Source of the DNA: Lentzea albidocapillata
GTDB taxonomy: Bacteria > Actinomycetota > Actinomycetes > Mycobacteriales > Pseudonocardiaceae
Direction of reading: 5' to 3'
Assembly (NCBI RefSeq): GCF_000719115.1
Contig: NZ_JOEA01000001.1
Location: forward strand, 310,001-374,000
DNA length: 64,000 nt
Shown: one piece after another, positions 1-8,873 of the stretch
Numbering within the stretch: the first letter of the stretch is position 1
How the letters are laid out: every line of letters begins with the position of its first letter
Translations under genes and position numbers: made by a program
Notes under the pieces: generated by a model
The model's database searches: none
Told to the model about the DNA's origin: nothing
What the model saw: only the letters and a program-made list of their open reading frames with translations

Positions 1-31
1 CTACCACGTCGCTGTCTGGGAGCGCCCTTGA
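1..31 (+). CDS. C-terminal end of upstream gene (possible extradiol-dioxygenase-like protein)
   Basis: Nine codons plus TGA are visible, ending YHVAVWERP. Proteins of the class III extradiol dioxygenase subunit B-like family commonly precede miaA in actinobacteria and end in a similar YHVAVW tail; this is from memory of the family and cannot be tested on nine residues. The stop codon overlaps the TTG start of miaA in a TTGA arrangement, so the two are probably translationally coupled. Confidence 0.4.
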   Translation, partial: YHVAVWERP

Positions 32-936
32 TCACGCCCATCGCCGTCGTCGGACCCACCGCGACCGGCAAGTCCGACCTGGCCGTCGCGCTCGCGGAGC
101 GGTTCGGGGGAGAGGTCGTCAACGCCGACGCCATGCAGCTCTACCGCGGCATGGACATCGGCACGGCGAAGATGCCCGTGTCCGAGCGCCGGGGCGTGCC
201 GCACCATCTGTTCGACGTCCTGTCCGTCACCGAGACCGCGTCCGTGGCCGCCTACCAGCGGGAGACGCGGGCCGTCATCGAGGACCTGCTCGCGTCCGGA
301 CGGCCGCCGATCCTCGTCGGGGGTTCGGGGCTTTACGTGCAGGCGGTGCTCGACGACCTCAAGTTCCCCGGCACCGACGACGCCGTGCGCCTGCGTTTCG
401 AGGCCGAACTGGCTGCCGCGGGATCCGAGGCGTTGCACCGGCGCCTGCAGGAACTCGACCCCGCCGCCGCGATCGCGATCCTGCCGTCCAACGGCCGTCG
501 CATCGTGCGAGCGCTGGAGGTCATCGAGCTGACGGGACAGCCGTTCTCGGCGAACCTCCCCAAGCCCGGCCCCGCGCGCTACGGCACCGTCCAGATCGGC
601 GTCGACCGCGAGGTGTCCGAACTGGACGCGCGGGTCGACCTGCGAGTCGACCAGATGTTCGCCGGTGGTCTGGAGGCCGAGGTGCGCGCACTGGTCCGGA
701 TCGGCCTGCGCGACGGCAAGACCGCTTCGCGCGCCCTGGGCTACCAGCAGGTGCTGTCCGCAATGGACGGAGCGTGCACGATCGACTTCGCCGCGGAGGA
801 GACCAAACGCGCCACCCGCCGGTTCGTGCGGCGGCAGCGGTCGTGGTTCCGGCGTGACCAGCGCATCACCTGGCTCGACGGTGCTCGCCCTGATCTTTTG
901 GAAGCCGCCGGTAATCTGGTCCCGTGGAGTTCGTGA
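28..936 (+). CDS. miaA: tRNA dimethylallyltransferase
   Basis: MiaA transfers a dimethylallyl group to N6 of A37 in tRNAs that read UNN codons, the first step to the hypermodified ms2i6A base. The 302-residue product has the family P-loop GPTATGKS at residues 9-16, the [15 protein letters not shown] substrate loop around 34-48 and [11 protein letters not shown] near 97. The usual length is about 300. The TTG start overlaps the preceding stop codon, and the 3' end overlaps dapF by 13 bases, so the genes are probably co-transcribed. The order miaA-dapF-hflX is conserved in actinobacteria. Confidence 0.95.
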   Translation: MITPIAVVGPTATGKSDLAVALAERFGGEVVNADAMQLYRGMDIGTAKMPVSERRGVPHHLFDVLSVTETASVAAYQRETRAVIEDLLASGRPPILVGGSGLYVQAVLDDLKFPGTDDAVRLRFEAELAAAGSEALHRRLQELDPAAAIAILPSNGRRIVRALEVIELTGQPFSANLPKPGPARYGTVQIGVDREVSELDARVDLRVDQMFAGGLEAEVRALVRIGLRDGKTASRALGYQQVLSAMDGACTIDFAAEETKRATRRFVRRQRSWFRRDQRITWLDGARPDLLEAAGNLVPWSS

Positions 937-1745
937 AGGGGCACGGCACGGAGAACGACTTCGTCGTCCTGCCCGACCTCGATGACCAGCTGGACCTGAC
1001 CGTCGCCCGCGTGCAGGCGCTGTGCGACCGGCAGCGCGGCCTGGGCGCGGACGGCGTGCTGCGCGTCGTGCGGGCCGGTGGCGAGTCCGGGGCCGAGTGG
1101 TTCATGGACTACCGCAACGCCGACGGTTCCATCGCCGAAATGTGCGGCAACGGCCTGCGCGTCTTCGCCCGCTACCTGGTCGACGCGGGCCACCAGCCGC
1201 AGGGCTCGTTCGTCGTCGCCACCCGCGCGGGCAACAAGACGGTCACCACGCACCCGGACGGCTCCGTCACGAACGACATGGGTCCCGCACGGGTCACCGG
1301 CACGTCCATCGCCGCGGTCGGCGGCGCGGGCATCGGCGGCTTCGCGGTCGACGTCGGCAACCCGCACCTGGCGTGCGTCACCGACATCCCGGTCGACAGC
1401 TTCGACCTGACCGTGCCGCCCGGCTTCGACCCGGTGATGTTCCCGCACGGCGTGAACGTCGAGCTCATCAACGTGATCGATCCCGAGTCGCCTCGCGGTG
1501 GCGCGCTGCGCATGCGCGTCTACGAGCGAGGCGTCGGCGAGACCCGCTCGTGCGGCACCGGCACTGTCGCGTCCGTCGCCTCCTGGCTCTCGGGCCAGGG
1601 CAGGACCACCGGCTCGGCGACGGTCGACGTCCTCGGCGGCCAGGTCTTCGTGACCATCGATCCGACGACGTCGACGCTCACCGGACCTGCCGTGCTCGTC
1701 GCCCGCGGCGAACTCGACAAGTCCTGGTGGGACGCCCTCGCGTGA
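924..1745 (+). CDS. dapF: diaminopimelate epimerase
   Basis: DapF converts LL- to meso-diaminopimelate for lysine and peptidoglycan synthesis, using two cysteines as acid/base pair. Both are present: Cys74 in CGNGLRVF and Cys210 in [10 protein letters not shown]. The 273-residue length is normal. The GTG start lies inside the end of miaA, which points to translational coupling. The stop codon is followed at once by a hairpin shared with the convergent SMP-30 gene. Confidence 0.95.
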   Translation: MEFVKGHGTENDFVVLPDLDDQLDLTVARVQALCDRQRGLGADGVLRVVRAGGESGAEWFMDYRNADGSIAEMCGNGLRVFARYLVDAGHQPQGSFVVATRAGNKTVTTHPDGSVTNDMGPARVTGTSIAAVGGAGIGGFAVDVGNPHLACVTDIPVDSFDLTVPPGFDPVMFPHGVNVELINVIDPESPRGGALRMRVYERGVGETRSCGTGTVASVASWLSGQGRTTGSATVDVLGGQVFVTIDPTTSTLTGPAVLVARGELDKSWWDALA

Positions 1746-1768
1746 ACTGATATCCGATATATCAGTTC
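1744..1768. terminator. hairpin between convergent dapF and SMP-30 genes
   Basis: GAACTGATAT (1744-1753) pairs perfectly with ATATCAGTTC (1759-1768) around a five-base loop. It covers both convergent stop codons, so a bidirectional terminator is plausible, although there is no U tract. The right arm is also a copy of the dispersed CCGATATATCAGTT motif, so the hairpin may be incidental to that repeat. Confidence 0.45.
1754..1767 (+). repeat. dispersed motif copy 1 (exact consensus)
   Basis: CCGATATATCAGTT, in the dapF/SMP-30 junction. It is preceded by a second half-site, so that GATATCCGATATATC reads from 1749; the same 15 bases recur at 2370-2384. Confidence 0.75.
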
Positions 1769-2678
1769 AGTTCAGCTTGTAGATCTCGATCTTCCCGAGC
1801 CTGTCCGGCTTGACCACGCGCGGATTCGAATCCGGTGCCGTCAGGCACACGAGATGGTCGTCGACGACCGCGACGGCGAACACCGTCTGCGTGGTCTCGA
1901 CCCGATGCGTGATCTTGCCGCCCTCGGTCACCCGGAACGCCGCCGGTTGCAACGCCGCCGCCACCCACACGCCGTCCCCGTCGCCCGCGATCCCGTCCGG
2001 CGCGATCCCGAACTCCTTCACATCAGCCCACACCCTGCGGTTTTGCAACGATCCGTTGCGGTCAACCGAAAACGAAGTGAGTCTGAATGCAATGGTCTCG
2101 GCCGCAACCAATATATTGCCGCTCTCGGACTCGCCCGTCGGGTCGGGCAGCAGCGCCATGCCGTTCGGGAACTTGAGGTCCTCGGCGACCACGCTGACGG
2201 AGCCGTCGGGCTGGACGAGCGCCAGCGCGGCGCCCTGCGGGTCGAAGTCCGGTTCGAGCAGTCGCTGGATGCCGATGTCGTCGATCAGGCCGTGCAGGTC
2301 GAAGCCGAAGTTGCCGACGTACGCGCGGCCCTCGCCGTCGACGAGCATGTCGTTGGCGTGGAAGGTCGCGATATCCGATATATCGGCATGCAGGACCAAT
2401 GCCCTGTTTTCCGGGTCGTCCCCTTCGAGGCGGCGGACCGTCCGGTCGAGCATCGACACGATGAGCAGACGTCCGTCGGGCAGCCAGCCGAGGCCCGAGG
2501 GCTGGCCGTCGAACGCGACGACGACCTCGTCCTCACCTGTCGTCAGGTCGAGGGCGTGCACTTCGCCCGCGTAGAAGTCGGAGTAGAAGAGGCGGCCGTC
2601 GGGGCCGCGCCGCGGTCCCTCGCCGAAGTGGAGACCGTCCCGCAGCACCGTGGTACTTGCTTTTTGTGCCTCAGCCAT
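1767..2678 (-). CDS. SMP-30/gluconolactonase/LRE-family protein
   Basis: A 303-residue six-bladed propeller of the SMP-30 family, which hydrolyses sugar lactones or related esters with a divalent metal. Likely metal ligands are Glu20 in HFGEGP, the Asn of FPNGMALLPD and the Asp of APDGIAGDGDG. There is no signal peptide, so it is cytosolic. It overlaps the downstream MFS gene start region by 8 bases (that gene lies upstream on this strand), which suggests one operon. It carries three AT-rich islands (2105-2119, 2370-2388 and its own stop) with codons ATA and TTG unlike the rest of the gene. Substrate unknown. Confidence 0.85.
   Translation of the reverse strand: MAEAQKASTTVLRDGLHFGEGPRRGPDGRLFYSDFYAGEVHALDLTTGEDEVVVAFDGQPSGLGWLPDGRLLIVSMLDRTVRRLEGDDPENRALVLHADISDIATFHANDMLVDGEGRAYVGNFGFDLHGLIDDIGIQRLLEPDFDPQGAALALVQPDGSVSVVAEDLKFPNGMALLPDPTGESESGNILVAAETIAFRLTSFSVDRNGSLQNRRVWADVKEFGIAPDGIAGDGDGVWVAAALQPAAFRVTEGGKITHRVETTQTVFAVAVVDDHLVCLTAPDSNPRVVKPDRLGKIEIYKLN
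2105..2119 (+). repeat. AATATATT motif copy A
   Basis: CAACCAATATATTGC inside the SMP-30 gene, where it encodes N-I-L-V as AAT ATA TTG GTT. The identical 15 bases occur at 23104-23118. Confidence 0.6.
2375..2388 (+). repeat. dispersed motif copy 2 (symmetric variant)
   Basis: CCGATATATCGG within the SMP-30 gene, read on the gene strand as D-I-S-D-I with codons GAT ATA TCG GAT ATC. It has the GATATATC core but not the AGTT extension. Confidence 0.65.
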
Positions 2679-3912
2679 GGGCCTCGACGCTAGACGTGGT
2701 CGGCAGGTCCCGCATAGACCGCAACGGCGAGAACAGCACCCACCCCATCCCGGCCACGGAGCCGATGAGCGAGACCCACAGCGTCGGCACGATCCCGATC
2801 CACGAGCCGAGCCCGCCGCCGAGCAGCGCGCCCAGCGGAGTCGCGCCCCACACCACCCAGCGGATCGAGGCGTTCATCCGGCCCAGCAGGTGGTCGGGGC
2901 AGATCGCCTGCCGGTAGCTCACCTGGCCGACGTTGTAGACGACCACGCCGAACGCGCTGACCGCGAGCCCCGCCATGGCGAACGCGACGCCCCAGCCCGG
3001 CTTGGCGAACGGCATCAGCAACACGAACGGCCAGGTCAGCACCGGTACGAGCCAGATCAGCCTGGCCTGTCCGATCAGCACGCCGAGCCGGTGCGCGACC
3101 ATCGCGCCGAGCACGCCGCCGACACCGCTCGCGCTGAAGACCAGGCCCGCCGTGCCCTCGTTCAGCCCGGCGACCCGCAGCAGGAACAGCACGCTGACGG
3201 CGTTCTGGATGCCGTGGAAGAAGTTCGACGTGCCGGTGCAGGCCACGATCTTGCGCAGGGTGGCGTTGCCGAAGACGAACCGCAGCCCCTCCATGATCTC
3301 GCGGCGCAGGTGCGGGTCGGGGTGGCGTTCCGGCACGGACTCGATGTTCCTGATCCGGAAGAGGAAGAACGCGGAGCTCAGGTAGCCGAGGCCGGTCGCG
3401 AGCACGCCGTTGGCCGCGCCGAGGAACTGCGCCACGTAGCCGCCGATCGCCGGCCCCGACACGTCGGCCACGGACAGGCTGGCCTGCAGTTTCGAGTTGC
3501 CTTCGACGAGTTGGTCGCGTCCCACCAGTGACGGCAGATAGGACTGGTAGGCGACGTCGAAGAAGACCGTGCACACACCGATCGCGAGGCTCACGACGAT
3601 GAGCTGCGGCAGGTCGAGGACCCCCATCCACCACGCGAGGGGCACGCTCAGCATCAGCGCGGCGCGGACGACGTCCATCGCGATCATCAGGGGCTTGCGG
3701 CGCATCCGGTCTACCCAGACGCCCGCGGGCAGTCCGATCAGCAGGAACGCCACCGTGCTCGCCGCCGCGAGCATGCCCATCTCGAACGGTGTCGCGTTCA
3801 GCACACCGGCCGCGAGCAGCGGTATGACCGTGATGCCCACGCTCGCGCCGAACTGGCTGATGGTGTCGCCGATCCACAGCCGGCGGAAGTCGTGATGCCC
3901 CCAAAGCGTCAT
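2671..3912 (-). CDS. MFS transporter (EntS/MFS_3-like)
   Basis: A 413-residue integral membrane protein with about twelve hydrophobic segments. The N-terminus RRLWIGDTISQFGASVG is typical of the MFS_3 group of drug or siderophore exporters. The MFS loop GVWVDRMRRKPLM lies near residues 64-76 and the A-motif-like loop recurs in the second half. It is divergent from a winged-helix regulator, with an inverted repeat between the two starts, so that regulator probably represses it. It is followed by the overlapping SMP-30 gene. The exported compound cannot be told. Confidence 0.88.
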   Translation of the reverse strand: MTLWGHHDFRRLWIGDTISQFGASVGITVIPLLAAGVLNATPFEMGMLAAASTVAFLLIGLPAGVWVDRMRRKPLMIAMDVVRAALMLSVPLAWWMGVLDLPQLIVVSLAIGVCTVFFDVAYQSYLPSLVGRDQLVEGNSKLQASLSVADVSGPAIGGYVAQFLGAANGVLATGLGYLSSAFFLFRIRNIESVPERHPDPHLRREIMEGLRFVFGNATLRKIVACTGTSNFFHGIQNAVSVLFLLRVAGLNEGTAGLVFSASGVGGVLGAMVAHRLGVLIGQARLIWLVPVLTWPFVLLMPFAKPGWGVAFAMAGLAVSAFGVVVYNVGQVSYRQAICPDHLLGRMNASIRWVVWGATPLGALLGGGLGSWIGIVPTLWVSLIGSVAGMGWVLFSPLRSMRDLPTTSSVEAHG

Positions 3913-3930
3913 GCCGGGGAGTCTGCGCTG

Positions 3931-3954
3931 AGTGATTGGAAACTGTCAATCACT
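3931..3954. promoter_or_regulatory. candidate operator between the MFS gene and its regulator
   Basis: AGTGATTG and CAATCACT form a perfect 8+8 inverted repeat with an 8-base spacer. It sits 19 bases from the MFS start and 13 bases from the regulator start. TAGACT at 3955-3960 looks like the -10 of a leaderless regulator transcript, so a bound repressor would cover both promoters. Confidence 0.6.
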
Positions 3955-3966
3955 TAGACTGGGCGC

Positions 3967-4467
3967 GTGCCACTCTCCCGGAAGCGACGTCCCGCGACGA
4001 GCGAGGAAGCCGCGGCTCTGAGCTCTGACCTGCGGCTGCGGATGATCCGCATGACCTTCGACCGCCCGCTCACCAACAAGGAGCTGGCGCAGCGGCTGGG
4101 CAAGGATCCCGCCACGACGCTGCACCACGTGCGCAAGCTCGTCGCCGCCGGATTCCTGGAGGCGATGCCGTCCCGCGCGGGCAACCGGGGGGCCAAGGAG
4201 ATCCCCTATCGGTCGACAGGGCTGTCCTGGCAGCTCGACAACAGCGAAAATGCGGTCGCCGTCGGCGAGGCGATGCTGCACGCTTTCCTCGGCGAGGTCG
4301 CCGACATCGGGCTCAGTGACGTGGATCAGAGCCGTCTGGTCGTTACTGTCGACCCCGAGGAACTAAAGCAGCGGCTCGCGTCGTTGATGGATGAGCTGGC
4401 CGCGCAACCGGTCAAGCCGGATGTTCCCCGTGTGGCGATCTACCTCGCGGTGTATCCGGGGGACTAA
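3967..4467 (+). CDS. winged-helix transcriptional regulator (ArsR-like)
   Basis: A 166-residue regulator with an ArsR/HTH_20-type domain at roughly residues 15-75: LTNKELAQRLGKDPATTLHH is the helix-turn-helix, followed by a wing ending near EIPYRSTG. The acidic C-terminal half is of a type seen in actinobacterial regulators beside MFS exporters. The GTG start lies only 6 bases after a TAGACT -10 element, so the mRNA may be leaderless. Probably a local repressor of the divergent exporter; the effector is unknown. Confidence 0.85.
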   Translation: MPLSRKRRPATSEEAAALSSDLRLRMIRMTFDRPLTNKELAQRLGKDPATTLHHVRKLVAAGFLEAMPSRAGNRGAKEIPYRSTGLSWQLDNSENAVAVGEAMLHAFLGEVADIGLSDVDQSRLVVTVDPEELKQRLASLMDELAAQPVKPDVPRVAIYLAVYPGD

Positions 4468-4492
4468 CTGTCCGTGGGACGATGAAGGGCAA

Positions 4493-5953
4493 ATGACGGA
4501 AAACATCCAGAGCACAGAGTTCGACCCGGAGTTCGACGGCACCTGGGAAGAGGAGGACTTCTCCACAGGTGACTACGAACGCGTCGAGCGCGCCGCACTG
4601 CGTCGTGTCGCGGGCCTGTCCACCGAGCTCGAGGACATCACCGAGGTCGAGTACCGGCAGCTCCGCCTGGAGCGGGTCGTGCTCGTCGGGGTGTGGACCG
4701 AGGGCACCGCCGCGGACTCCGACGCGTCGATGGCCGAACTGGCCCGCCTCGCCGAAACCGCAGGTTCCGAGGTGCTCGAAGGCGTCGTGCAGCGGCGGGA
4801 CAAGCCCGACGCGGCGACGTACATCGGCTCCGGCAAGGTCGCCGAGCTGCGTGACGTCGTGCAGTCGACCGGCGCGGACACGGTGATCTGCGACGGTGAG
4901 CTCTCTCCCGGCCAGCTGCGTCAGCTGGAGGAGAAGCTGAAGGTCAAGGTCATCGACCGCACCGCGCTCATCCTGGACATCTTCGCGCAGCACGCGCGGT
5001 CCAAGGAGGGCAAGGCGCAGGTCGAGCTGGCCCAGCTGCAGTACCTGATGCCGCGCCTGCGCGGCTGGGGTGAGACGTTGTCCCGGCAGGCCGGTGGTCG
5101 TGCCGGTGGCGGCAACGGCGGTGTGGGTCTGCGCGGTCCCGGTGAGACCAAGATCGAGACCGACCGTCGCCGGATCCGTGCGCGCATCTCCAAGCTGCGC
5201 CGCGAGATCGCCGCGATCGGCGTCATCCGCGAGACCAAGCGGGGCCGCCGCACGGCGAACGAGATCCCGAGCATCGCGATCGCGGGCTACACGAACGCGG
5301 GCAAGTCGTCGCTGCTCAACGCGCTGACGGGCGCCGGTGTCCTGGTGGAGGACGCGCTGTTCGCCACCCTCGACCCGACGACGCGCCGAGCGCTGACGCC
5401 CGATGGCCTGGCGTACACGCTGACGGACACGGTCGGCTTCGTCCGGCACCTGCCGCACCAGCTGGTCGAGGCGTTCCGCTCGACGCTGGAGGAGGTCGGC
5501 CAGTCCGATCTGCTCGTGCACGTGGTCGACGGCGCCGACGGCATGCCGGAGAAGCAGGTCAAGGCCGTGCGCGAGGTCCTCGCCGAGATCAACGACGAGT
5601 CCGGCACGCCGATGCCGCGCGAGCTGCTCGTCGTCAACAAGATCGACGCCGTGGGCGACCTGGGCATGGCCCGGTTGCGGCACCTGTTCCCGGACGCGTC
5701 GTTCGTGTCGGCGAACTCGGGCCTCGGCATCGAGGAGCTGCGGGTCCGCATCGCCGAGTTGATGCCACGTCCTGAGGTCGTGGTCGAGGCTCTCGTGCCG
5801 TACGCGCGCGGCGAGGTCGTCGCCCGCGTGCACCGCGACGGCGAAGTGCTGTCCGAGAAGCACACGGAGTCGGGCACGCTGCTCAACGCCCGCGTGCGCC
5901 CGGACCTCGCCGGCGTGCTCGAGGAGTTCGCGACGAACGGGACGCCTGCTTGA
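4493..5953 (+). CDS. hflX: ribosome-associated GTPase HflX
   Basis: HflX is a GTPase that splits stalled or vacant 70S ribosomes under stress. The N-terminal HflX domain contains the signature GPGETKIETDRRRIR. The G domain follows, with G1 GYTNAGKSS (about residue 264), G3 DTVGFVRHLP and G4 NKID. I chose the ATG at 4493, preceded by GAAGGGC, over longer in-frame starts; this gives 486 residues and leaves the regulator upstream free. Gene order after dapF matches other actinobacteria. Confidence 0.95.
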   Translation: MTENIQSTEFDPEFDGTWEEEDFSTGDYERVERAALRRVAGLSTELEDITEVEYRQLRLERVVLVGVWTEGTAADSDASMAELARLAETAGSEVLEGVVQRRDKPDAATYIGSGKVAELRDVVQSTGADTVICDGELSPGQLRQLEEKLKVKVIDRTALILDIFAQHARSKEGKAQVELAQLQYLMPRLRGWGETLSRQAGGRAGGGNGGVGLRGPGETKIETDRRRIRARISKLRREIAAIGVIRETKRGRRTANEIPSIAIAGYTNAGKSSLLNALTGAGVLVEDALFATLDPTTRRALTPDGLAYTLTDTVGFVRHLPHQLVEAFRSTLEEVGQSDLLVHVVDGADGMPEKQVKAVREVLAEINDESGTPMPRELLVVNKIDAVGDLGMARLRHLFPDASFVSANSGLGIEELRVRIAELMPRPEVVVEALVPYARGEVVARVHRDGEVLSEKHTESGTLLNARVRPDLAGVLEEFATNGTPA

Positions 5954-6900
5954 TCCTCCCACCTCCACCGGTGGACGTGTGCCCGGTAGCCATGCAGGAG
6001 CTCTCCGGGCTCACGTCTGACGGAAAACAGCTCTTCGCCGTCAGCGACAGCGACAACGGCACGCTGCGCATCCAGGTCATGGGCCGTGACTGCGTGGTGA
6101 CGCGCACGATCACGGCGCCCGTCGACCCGTACGACGTCGAAGACCTGGCGATGACGCCGGACGGCACCCTCTGGGCGTCCGACACCGGCGACAACAACAA
6201 GTCCCGCTCCACGGTCGCCTTGCACAAGGTCTCGCCAACAGGTGCCGTGGAGCGGTTCCGCGTCACGTACCCGGACGGCAAGCACGACGCCGAGGCGTTG
6301 TTCATCGACAAGGCCGGAACGCCGTACATCATCACCAAGGAACCCCTCGGTTCCGCACTGGTATATCGCCCGACGGCCCCGCTCCGAACTGATATATCGG
6401 TGCCGTTGGAGCAGGTCGCACGCGTGTCGCTGGCGACGACGGACACCCCCGGCGGCCCGCTGGAAGGCACCCTCGACTCGCGCCTGGTGACCGGAGCCGC
6501 CTCGACCGCCGACGGCTCCGTCATCGCCCTGCGCACCTACACCGACGCCTACCTGTACCCGGTCCCCGACGGCGACGTCGTGAAGGCCCTGTCCGGCGAC
6601 CCGGTCCGCGTTCCGCTGCCGAACGAACCCCAGGGCGAGGCCATCGCCTTCGACCCGGACGGCACCCTGCTCTCCGCCTCCGAAGGCGCCGGAACCCCGA
6701 TCCGCGCCGTCGCGGGCGCCGCGGCCCTGGCCCAGCCACCCCCGCCGACGACCACGACGCCACCGCCCGCCGCAGACCAGTCCGAGGCGGCCCCGCCGGC
6801 GTCGTCGTCCTGGCAGAACTGGCCCCTGGCGCTGACCCTGGGCGGCATCGTGCTGATCGCCGCCCTGGTCATCGGCCTGCGTCTCCGCCGCCGCGCCTGA
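5950..6900 (+). CDS. beta-propeller-like protein with C-terminal membrane anchor
   Basis: A 316-residue protein of unknown function. Repeated blades such as LTSDGKQLFAVSDSDNG and MTPDGTLWASDTGDNN suggest a propeller. A Pro/Thr-rich linker (about 262-285) precedes a membrane helix (about 290-310) ending LRLRRRA, like a surface protein retained in the membrane. Oddly, no signal peptide is seen: the TTG start overlaps the hflX stop (TTGA), and no earlier start exists in frame. Either the export signal is non-classical or the propeller is cytosolic. A copy of the dispersed AT-rich motif lies at 6387-6400. Confidence 0.7.
   Translation: MILPPPPVDVCPVAMQELSGLTSDGKQLFAVSDSDNGTLRIQVMGRDCVVTRTITAPVDPYDVEDLAMTPDGTLWASDTGDNNKSRSTVALHKVSPTGAVERFRVTYPDGKHDAEALFIDKAGTPYIITKEPLGSALVYRPTAPLRTDISVPLEQVARVSLATTDTPGGPLEGTLDSRLVTGAASTADGSVIALRTYTDAYLYPVPDGDVVKALSGDPVRVPLPNEPQGEAIAFDPDGTLLSASEGAGTPIRAVAGAAALAQPPPPTTTTPPPAADQSEAAPPASSSWQNWPLALTLGGIVLIAALVIGLRLRRRA
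6387..6400 (-). repeat. dispersed motif copy 3
   Basis: AACTGATATATCGG on the plus strand, read in this gene as T-D-I-S (ACT GAT ATA TCG). Confidence 0.75.
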
Positions 6901-6903
6901 CGG

Positions 6904-8022
6904 TCAGTCCCAGGCGACGGGCATCCGTTCCAGGCCGCCGATCACCACACTCGCTCGATGCGGCAACTCGCTCTCGGGAACGGCCAGCCGCAGCTTCGGG
7001 AACCGGGTGAAGAGGCCGGGAAAGGCGATCTTCAACTCGATCCGCGCGAGGTGCTGCCCGATGCACTGGTGGATGCCGTGCCCGAACGCGAGATGCCCGA
7101 TCGCTCCCCGAGCCAGGTCGAGAACGTCCGGATCGGCATAGCGTGCCGGATCCCGGTTCGCCGACCCCAGTTCGACGAATACGGTGTCGCCCGCGCGCAC
7201 GACGACGCCGTCGACCTCGACGTCCTCCAACGCGGTACGCGCCGTAGCGGGCGTCAAACTGATATATCGGAGTAACTCCTCGACGGCCGCACCGGGATCG
7301 GCGAGCATCGCCTCCACCCGAGCCGGCTCGCGAAGCAGTTCCAACGCGCCGAGCGACAACATGTTCGTGGTCGTGTCGAGCCCACCCCCGAGCAACGCCA
7401 TGCCCATCGCCGCCATCTCGTCGTCGGTGAGCGGTGCCCCGCCCGCCTCCGAGTGGACCAGGTCGCTCAGCACGTCGTCCGTCGGCTCAGCACGCTTGGC
7501 CGCGACCATCTCCAGCATGAACTCCTGCAGCCTTCCGAACGCCGCGAACATCGCCTCGGCCTCGTCGGCCTCCGCGCCGCTCGCCCCGGTCAGCACCATC
7601 GCGTCCTGCTGGAACTCGGTTCGCCGCTCGTACGGAACGCCGAGCAACTCGCAGATCATCAGCCCCGGCACGGGCACCGCGAAGTGCTCGACCAGATCAG
7701 CGGGAGATCCCTGATCGGCCAGCGCGTCGAGATGCTCAGCCGTGATCACCTCGAGCCGCTCGGTGAGCAGCCGCATCCGCCGCACCGTGAACTGACCGGT
7801 CAGCCTGCTCCGGTACCTGGTGTGGTCCGGCGGGTCGTGATCGGTGAACGCACCGGGCGGCGACGGCGGCGCGTCCCCAGGGCTGCCCGGCCCGAAGGGG
7901 TTGTGCATCAGATCCGGCCGGATGCTGAACCGGTCGTCCGCGAGCACCGCGCGCACAGTCGCGTGATCGTGCGCCCGCCAGCCGACGTGCCCGTCCGGGT
8001 ACGTCATCGGACTCAGTGGCAT
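6904..8022 (-). CDS. cytochrome P450
   Basis: A heme monooxygenase of the bacterial class I type, needing ferredoxin and a reductase that are not encoded nearby. The heme-binding loop FGHGIHQCIG carries Cys320, the I-helix has GGGLDTTTN and the K-helix ExxR is EELLR. At 372 residues it is about 30 shorter than usual, all missing from the N-terminus. The ATG has a good GGGGGAGA site upstream. It is divergent from the IS30-HTH/MarR regulator, which may control it. Substrate unknown. Confidence 0.92.
   Translation of the reverse strand: MPLSPMTYPDGHVGWRAHDHATVRAVLADDRFSIRPDLMHNPFGPGSPGDAPPSPPGAFTDHDPPDHTRYRSRLTGQFTVRRMRLLTERLEVITAEHLDALADQGSPADLVEHFAVPVPGLMICELLGVPYERRTEFQQDAMVLTGASGAEADEAEAMFAAFGRLQEFMLEMVAAKRAEPTDDVLSDLVHSEAGGAPLTDDEMAAMGMALLGGGLDTTTNMLSLGALELLREPARVEAMLADPGAAVEELLRYISLTPATARTALEDVEVDGVVVRAGDTVFVELGSANRDPARYADPDVLDLARGAIGHLAFGHGIHQCIGQHLARIELKIAFPGLFTRFPKLRLAVPESELPHRASVVIGGLERMPVAWD
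7257..7270 (-). repeat. dispersed motif copy 4
   Basis: AACTGATATATCGG on the plus strand. On the P450 coding strand the reading frame differs from other copies: R-Y-I-S-L, TAT ATC AGT TTG. Confidence 0.75.
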
Positions 8023-8065
8023 TGTCTCCCCCTTGCAACGAGGATCTTTCCTCTACCTGCAAGCT

Positions 8066-8103
8066 AAAAACGTTTGCGGACGAAGTCAAAAGACTCATTG
8101 CAA
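8066..8103 (+). repeat. 38-base dispersed repeat, copy A
   Basis: Lies in the divergent spacer between the P450 and the IS30-HTH regulator. All 38 bases match 51689-51726 in inverted orientation. Its right part, GTCAAAAGACTCATTGC, is one half-site of the palindrome at 51788-51827 with one substitution. It may be an operator for the adjacent regulator or a miniature repeat element. Confidence 0.75.
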
Positions 8104-8132
8104 TGGCTTGAAGCGCAAGGCACCATGGTGTC

Positions 8133-8873
8133 GTGCCTGGTAAGCGGCTAGACGAAGAAGAACGGCAGCTCATCGCCCAGTTCCTCTGGGACGGGCTGGG
8201 GTACTCCGAAATCGGGAGGCGGTTGCAAAGGCCTGCCTCCACGATCCAGCGCGAGGTGGCCCGCAACGGCGGCCACAACAGTTACCGGCCGGGCGCCGCG
8301 CACCGTGCGGCGAGCGAACGAGCCATGCGCCGGATGCCCGCTGTCGACGACCTCGACGTCGACGAGGAGGCGTACTCGTTCGACCGGAGTCCGGCGCAGG
8401 TGCAGGAGTTCCACCTGAGGCTGGTCGCGGTCTTCCGGCAGACCGGGCTCACGCGTACAGCGGCGCGGATCCTCGCGGAGATCTTCATGACCGACCGGGG
8501 CAGCCTGTCCGCGACGGAACTCGTGCTGCGGCTGTCGGTGAGCCCGGGAACGGTCTCGCGGTCGACCGCCTACCTGCAGGAACTGGACCTGCTGCACGCG
8601 GAACGCGACGGCAAGCGCATGCGCTACTTCCTGGGCGACGACCTCTGGTACCGGGCATGGCTGTCGAGCGCCCAGCGCAACTCGATCTGGGCGCAGACAG
8701 GACTGGATGGTGCCGAGATCTTCGGTCTCGGCACCCCGGTCGGAGCCCGCCTCAAGGACATGGGCCAGTTCTTCGCGTTCGTCGTGGTGGACATGGAAGC
8801 CACCAGGGACAAGTGGCTCGACTTCTTCGAGAAGAAGAAGCGGGCCCGCGGGGAAACTACGGGAGACGCCTGA
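8133..8873 (+). CDS. MarR/GbsR-like regulator with N-terminal IS30-type helix-turn-helix
   Basis: A 246-residue regulator with two DNA-binding modules. Residues about 8-60 match the IS30 transposase HTH ([20 protein letters not shown] followed by RNGG and Y-R-P-A). Residues about 105-175 are a MarR/GbsR winged helix ([20 protein letters not shown]). No transposase catalytic domain follows, so it is a regulator and not an insertion sequence. It is divergent from the P450, with the 38-base repeat in between. The 3' end overlaps lexA by 17 bases tail to tail. Confidence 0.8.
   Translation: MPGKRLDEEERQLIAQFLWDGLGYSEIGRRLQRPASTIQREVARNGGHNSYRPGAAHRAASERAMRRMPAVDDLDVDEEAYSFDRSPAQVQEFHLRLVAVFRQTGLTRTAARILAEIFMTDRGSLSATELVLRLSVSPGTVSRSTAYLQELDLLHAERDGKRMRYFLGDDLWYRAWLSSAQRNSIWAQTGLDGAEIFGLGTPVGARLKDMGQFFAFVVVDMEATRDKWLDFFEKKKRARGETTGDA

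Noticed and set aside
8133..8313. IS30 insertion-sequence fragment
   Set aside because: The IS30-type HTH is followed in frame by a full MarR-like regulator, with no DDE domain and no terminal repeats flanking the gene.
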